Assembly: GCA_964396335.1 (NCBI GenBank)
Contig: CAYNEX010000050.1
Span: 1-17,258 of the forward strand
Origin: ZC4RG30 sp964396335
Lineage (GTDB): Bacteria; Pseudomonadota; Gammaproteobacteria; Steroidobacterales; Steroidobacteraceae
Length of the DNA stretch: 17,258 nucleotides
Direction of reading: 5' to 3'
The notes beneath the pieces are model-generated. The model did no database searches, had not been told where the DNA came from, and was given only the letters and a program-made list of their open reading frames with translations. The position numbers were made by a program, and so were the translations under genes. Shown in pieces: positions 14,257 to 17,258 of this stretch; the stretch's first letter is position 1; every line of letters starts with the position of its first letter.

Positions 14257-15918
14257 ATGCGCCAGGCCTGGCCGGTGCCGCGAGGGGTCATCGTGCTGCT
14301 GGCGCTGGTCACCGTGCTGGCGCTGACGGCCTGCGATGCGCTGGTCGCGGTCGATGCGAATGCCAATGTGCCGCCGCGCTATGTGCGCGTGCTGGTCACC
14401 GTCGAGCAGGTCTGGTTCAACCAGAGCGCCACCGCCGTGCCCGAGGATGAAACCTGGGAGAAGGTGAAGCTGGATGATCCGGTGACGCTGAACCTGGTGG
14501 CGCTGGCCAACGGCCAGTCGGTGCGGATCATCGACGATGCGAAGGTCCCCGCCGCCCGTTACCGCCAGCTGCGCCTGCTGCTGGCCGACACGCATGGCCG
14601 GCTGCGCGATTCGGCCGATGACTTCGATGCCGACCACAACAATGAAGTCACGTGGATCGACGAGGACGGTGACCTGCGCTCCGCGCCGCTGGAGGTGCTG
14701 GGTTTCGACCGCGGCATCGGCATGCCCATCGACCTGAAGGTGATGGAGGCGGCGGTATCCATCGGCGGCGCCAGTGCCGACAACAACGTGGTGGTGCGCT
14801 TTGACGCTGCCCGCGACCTGACCGAGTTCCGCTATGACGGCGATCGCGGTTTCCTGCTGAACGCCACGCTGGAAGCCTCTGACGTGAAGGATGCCGGCAC
14901 GATCCGCGGCAGCCTGAACCTGTCTCGCCTTTCGGCACCCGCCACGTGGTATGGCCGCCACGACATCCAGGTGACGGCCCAGAAGGTCGACAAGTCAGCC
15001 GGCCGGCGTGTCATCGTCGCCACTGCGTCCGTGAACAACAACGGCGGGTTCATGCTGTATCCGCTGCCCATCGATGAGGATGAGCGGGTCACTGAATATG
15101 ACCTGGTCATCCATGGTCCGGAAATCCAGACCATCATCCTGCGCGACGTGCCGGTGAGCGAGGCCGGTCCCGGCAATGCGGAGATGTTGCTGGCCGGCCA
15201 GCTCACACTGGAGCCGGCGCAGTCCTTCGAAGCCAACCTGAGTGCCGCGGAGCCGTTGGCTGTGCCGGGCGCGCGGGTGGGCTTCTATCAGAAAGTGCCG
15301 GGCGAGAACGAACCCTTCCTGGTCGGCTTTGCCGCAGTTGATCCGCTCTCCGGCCGTTTTGTCGAGCCGATGCGGCTGTCGCGCGCCGGCACGGTGCTGT
15401 TTGGAACCTATGGCAGCAACCTGAACCTTCGCACCGTGACGCCGGAAGAGGGCGCGGGGCGTTTTTCAGTGGCTGCCTTCTCGCCGCATTTCGCGCATGG
15501 CGAATTCGCCGCCACGACTCTGCGCGCACCGACGTCTTCGTCCGAGGTTGCATCCTTCACGGTGCCCGCGCCGGGCATCCCGGTGTCAGTCACGGCGGGA
15601 ACGGTATCGGCCACCGTGGCAGTGGAAACACCTGAAAAATACGACCGCGGCGTGCTGATCGTCGCGCGTGAGGGTTCGCTGGTCACGCTGGCGTCGCTGG
15701 ACGGGATGCTGCAGCAGGCGCTGGGCACCACCTTCATCGATCTGGCGCGCCTCCCGGCCGGTGGCGCGGCTGCGCCGAACGATCGCGCTTATTACTACCT
15801 TGAGGCGTGGACCTGGCACTCCTCCGATCCGGAGGACACCTTCGTGCGCCACGCCGGCGAGGCCGCGGTCGACCTGCGCAACACCGACACCGCGTCCGGT
15901 TCGCTCACCATCCGCTGA
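14257..15918 (+). CDS. DUF4382-like lipoprotein with an EF-hand-like loop
   Basis: A 553-aa predicted lipoprotein. MRQAWPVPRG, a hydrophobic stretch and lipobox LTAC (Cys26) give an export signal. Residues about 35-180 resemble DUF4382 domains: VRVLVTVEQVWF, then LNLVALANGQ, then PAARYRQLRLLL. Inside this part, an acidic segment at 118-139 contains D124-x-D-x-N-x-x-V-x-x-x-D135, the spacing of an EF-hand or dockerin calcium loop. The remainder (about 180-553) is beta-rich, with repeated Val/Thr strands like carboxypeptidase-regulatory or Ig-type modules. The ATG at 14257 has AGAGG 11 nt upstream. A GTG at 14248, overlapping the fghA stop as GTGA, is a possible alternative. A surface or outer-membrane location is inferred; function unknown. 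Confidence 0.75.
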   Translation: MRQAWPVPRGVIVLLALVTVLALTACDALVAVDANANVPPRYVRVLVTVEQVWFNQSATAVPEDETWEKVKLDDPVTLNLVALANGQSVRIIDDAKVPAARYRQLRLLLADTHGRLRDSADDFDADHNNEVTWIDEDGDLRSAPLEVLGFDRGIGMPIDLKVMEAAVSIGGASADNNVVVRFDAARDLTEFRYDGDRGFLLNATLEASDVKDAGTIRGSLNLSRLSAPATWYGRHDIQVTAQKVDKSAGRRVIVATASVNNNGGFMLYPLPIDEDERVTEYDLVIHGPEIQTIILRDVPVSEAGPGNAEMLLAGQLTLEPAQSFEANLSAAEPLAVPGARVGFYQKVPGENEPFLVGFAAVDPLSGRFVEPMRLSRAGTVLFGTYGSNLNLRTVTPEEGAGRFSVAAFSPHFAHGEFAATTLRAPTSSSEVASFTVPAPGIPVSVTAGTVSATVAVETPEKYDRGVLIVAREGSLVTLASLDGMLQQALGTTFIDLARLPAGGAAAPNDRAYYYLEAWTWHSSDPEDTFVRHAGEAAVDLRNTDTASGSLTIR

Positions 15919-15922
15919 TCGC

Positions 15923-16324
15923 ATGGCGGGCCGCGCGACAACCGGCCCGCATCCGCGCACGCCGGATGGTCGTTACTTCGTGGTCCGGGGCCGCCTGTGG
16001 CGGCTGGGCAATCCCGCCCTTCGCGCGGAAGAACGCGAGCGCCTCACCCGCCAGCTGATGCGCTGTCGCTCCGCCGTCGGGCGCGCGCTGCGCGACGGGG
16101 ATGAGGTGGCGGAACGCAAGGCGCGACGCGGTGTGCACGCCGCCAAGGTGGCGCTGGGAGAACGCGGTCCGGTCTGGTGGACCGACGGCGCGCCGGACTA
16201 CAACCGGCGCCTGGCCGTGAATACGCCCTATCGCGCGTGGTTCCAGAAGCTGGCTGTCAGGCCCGGCTCCCCGGAAACTGCATCGCCCCGTCGCAGATCG
16301 CCTGCCAGGAAGGTTTCTCGCTGA
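15923..16324 (+). CDS. Small basic conserved hypothetical protein
   Basis: A 133-aa Arg-rich protein with no signal or membrane helix. Residues 14-110 look like a conserved family I have seen in other proteobacteria but cannot name: PDGRYFVVRGRLWR (14-27), NPAL (30-33), then a charged helix, and VALGERGPVWWTDGAPDYNR (76-95) followed by NTPYRAWF (100-107). The two motif blocks flanking a helix suggest a compact fold. The start ATG lies 4 nt after the stop of the DUF4382-like gene without a clear Shine-Dalgarno, so it may be translationally coupled. The last 22 residues (112-133), rich in Ser, Pro and Arg, overlap the GFA-fusion gene on the other strand and are probably not part of the conserved domain. 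Confidence 0.7.
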   Translation: MAGRATTGPHPRTPDGRYFVVRGRLWRLGNPALRAEERERLTRQLMRCRSAVGRALRDGDEVAERKARRGVHAAKVALGERGPVWWTDGAPDYNRRLAVNTPYRAWFQKLAVRPGSPETASPRRRSPARKVSR

Positions 16325-17153
16325 CGTGCTGGTGGAAGCGGTTCTGCAGTCCCGGGTCCTCGTCGAACAGGTGCGCGGTGATCGGGAACTCGTGGCTGCC
16401 GGATTTCATCGCACCCAGCGCCGAACCGCAGCGCGAACAGAAGCAGCGGGTTTCGCCATGCAGCGGCGTCGACGCGTCGGTGGCGATGAATTCCGCGCCG
16501 CGTTCCAGCTCGAATGCATCGCGGCGCGCGAACACCACCGTGCTGCTGCCGGTCCTGCGGCAGGCGCTGCAATGGCAGGTGCCCATCATCATCGGCCGGC
16601 GCGACAGCGTGAACGAAACCGCGCCGCAGCTGCAGCGGCCGTGCAGGGTGGCATTCGCGGCGCTGCGCGCTTCGGCCCGTTCGACCACTGCGACGGGTGG
16701 GCTGGCCACCGGCGCCGGATCCGCGGCGGGAGGCGCCGCTGTGCGCGCCATGGCCGAGGCCTTGCGGATGCGCCGGCGCAGCCGCGCCAGTTCGATCAGG
16801 AAGCGCAGGCGCACGACCCAGCGCGCGAGGATGCGGCCGGCCAGGCCGACGCCGATGGCCAGCAGCACCAGCATGCCCATGTGTTCGAGGCTGCGGTTCC
16901 ACGTGCGCACCATGTCGGCGAGACCGATGATCAGCACGCCGATCGCCAGCAGGCCGCCGGTCTGGCGTTCCAGCACCTCGTGCAGGTGGCGCAGGCGCAC
17001 CTGCGAGCGCTGCGCCTCGAGCAGCGGCAGCGTTTCGACATGGATGTCGATCCAGGGAACCTTCCAGCGCGAAATGACACGCCAGGCCAGGCGTCCCAGG
17101 TCCGGGGCGCCGCGGACAGTGAAGGTGGAGCGGCGGAAAAAGCGGAACTTCAT
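16257..17153 (-). CDS. Two-helix membrane protein fused to a GFA/CENP-V zinc domain
   Basis: A 298-aa protein. Residues 1-60 are basic and soluble. Two membrane helices follow at about 65-83 and 92-110, then a charged Arg-rich segment and an Ala/Pro linker (138-160). The C-terminal 170-275 is a GFA domain with its cysteine set: C174-x-C176-G, C193-H-C195-S-A-C198, C237-F-C239-S-R-C242. GFA domains bind zinc; the founding member Gfa was proposed to speed the reaction of formaldehyde with glutathione, a function still debated. The ATG at 17153 is preferred over that at 17180 because AGGAG lies 8 nt before it (plus-strand 17162-17166). Free GFA proteins are about 120-150 aa, so the membrane half is an added module. 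The 3' end overlaps the plus-strand gene by 68 nt. Nothing else is seen in 17181-17258. Confidence 0.85.
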   Translation of the reverse strand: MKFRFFRRSTFTVRGAPDLGRLAWRVISRWKVPWIDIHVETLPLLEAQRSQVRLRHLHEVLERQTGGLLAIGVLIIGLADMVRTWNRSLEHMGMLVLLAIGVGLAGRILARWVVRLRFLIELARLRRRIRKASAMARTAAPPAADPAPVASPPVAVVERAEARSAANATLHGRCSCGAVSFTLSRRPMMMGTCHCSACRRTGSSTVVFARRDAFELERGAEFIATDASTPLHGETRCFCSRCGSALGAMKSGSHEFPITAHLFDEDPGLQNRFHQHVSEKPSWQAICDGAMQFPGSRA

Positions 17154-17258
17154 CGGCTCATCTCCTGTGGTCGGCGCCATTCTCTGCGCGGATTGCGCAA
17201 GAAGTTCGCAAGCAGGCGGCCGGGATTTTCGCTGGATGGCGCCCGTCGCCCGCCGCCT

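Overview
The window is a high-GC chromosomal segment of a gammaproteobacterium, most likely from the Xanthomonadales/Lysobacterales or a nearby lineage. Three things suggest this: the strong G/C bias at third codon positions, the protein families present, and the block polA - engB - diheme cytochrome c4 - dsbA, a neighbourhood known from Pseudomonas and its relatives. It comes from a draft assembly, because exactly 100 N (13188-13287) separate two different broken genes. No transposase, integrase, CRISPR array or phage gene is visible.

Layout. (1) 1-1600: a Fic-domain protein of the autoinhibited type, then tRNA-Arg(CCG) on the minus strand with its 3' end facing the fic gene. (2) 1635-2705: a D-alanine--D-alanine ligase, convergent with corA; both stop codons are read from one CTAG. 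(3) 5256-2702, minus strand: diheme cytochrome c4, a lipid-anchored DsbA-like oxidoreductase and a CorA-type Mg2+ transporter, probably one operon. (4) 5341-5964: the ribosome-assembly GTPase engB, divergent from the cytochrome gene. (5) 5939-6157: a structured intergenic region whose minus strand reads as a small RNA, with three stem-loops (one with a C-rich loop) and a strong intrinsic terminator. It lies at the polA/engB junction, the position of Spot 42 in enterics and ErsA in Pseudomonas. (6) 13187-6158, minus strand: a tightly spaced series of VOC protein, DUF2200 protein, DUF4870-like membrane protein, LptM-like lipoprotein, DNA polymerase I, a TetA-like MFS transporter and a membrane diguanylate cyclase. 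(7) 13288-13328: the first residues of a DUF1428-type protein, cut by the gap. (8) 13421-16324, plus strand: S-formylglutathione hydrolase, a DUF4382-like lipoprotein and a small basic conserved protein. (9) 17153-16257, minus strand: a protein with two membrane helices fused to a GFA zinc-binding domain, overlapping the end of the preceding gene.

Most genes are housekeeping: cell wall, Mg2+ uptake, electron transfer, periplasmic disulfide chemistry, ribosome assembly, DNA repair and formaldehyde detoxification. The best candidate for something undescribed is the putative sRNA at about 5939-6070 on the minus strand. Other points worth following are the insertion of a transporter and a diguanylate cyclase between polA and this sRNA locus, a stem-loop overlapping the corA ribosome binding site, the membrane-anchored GFA fusion, and an EF-hand-like loop in the DUF4382-like lipoprotein.
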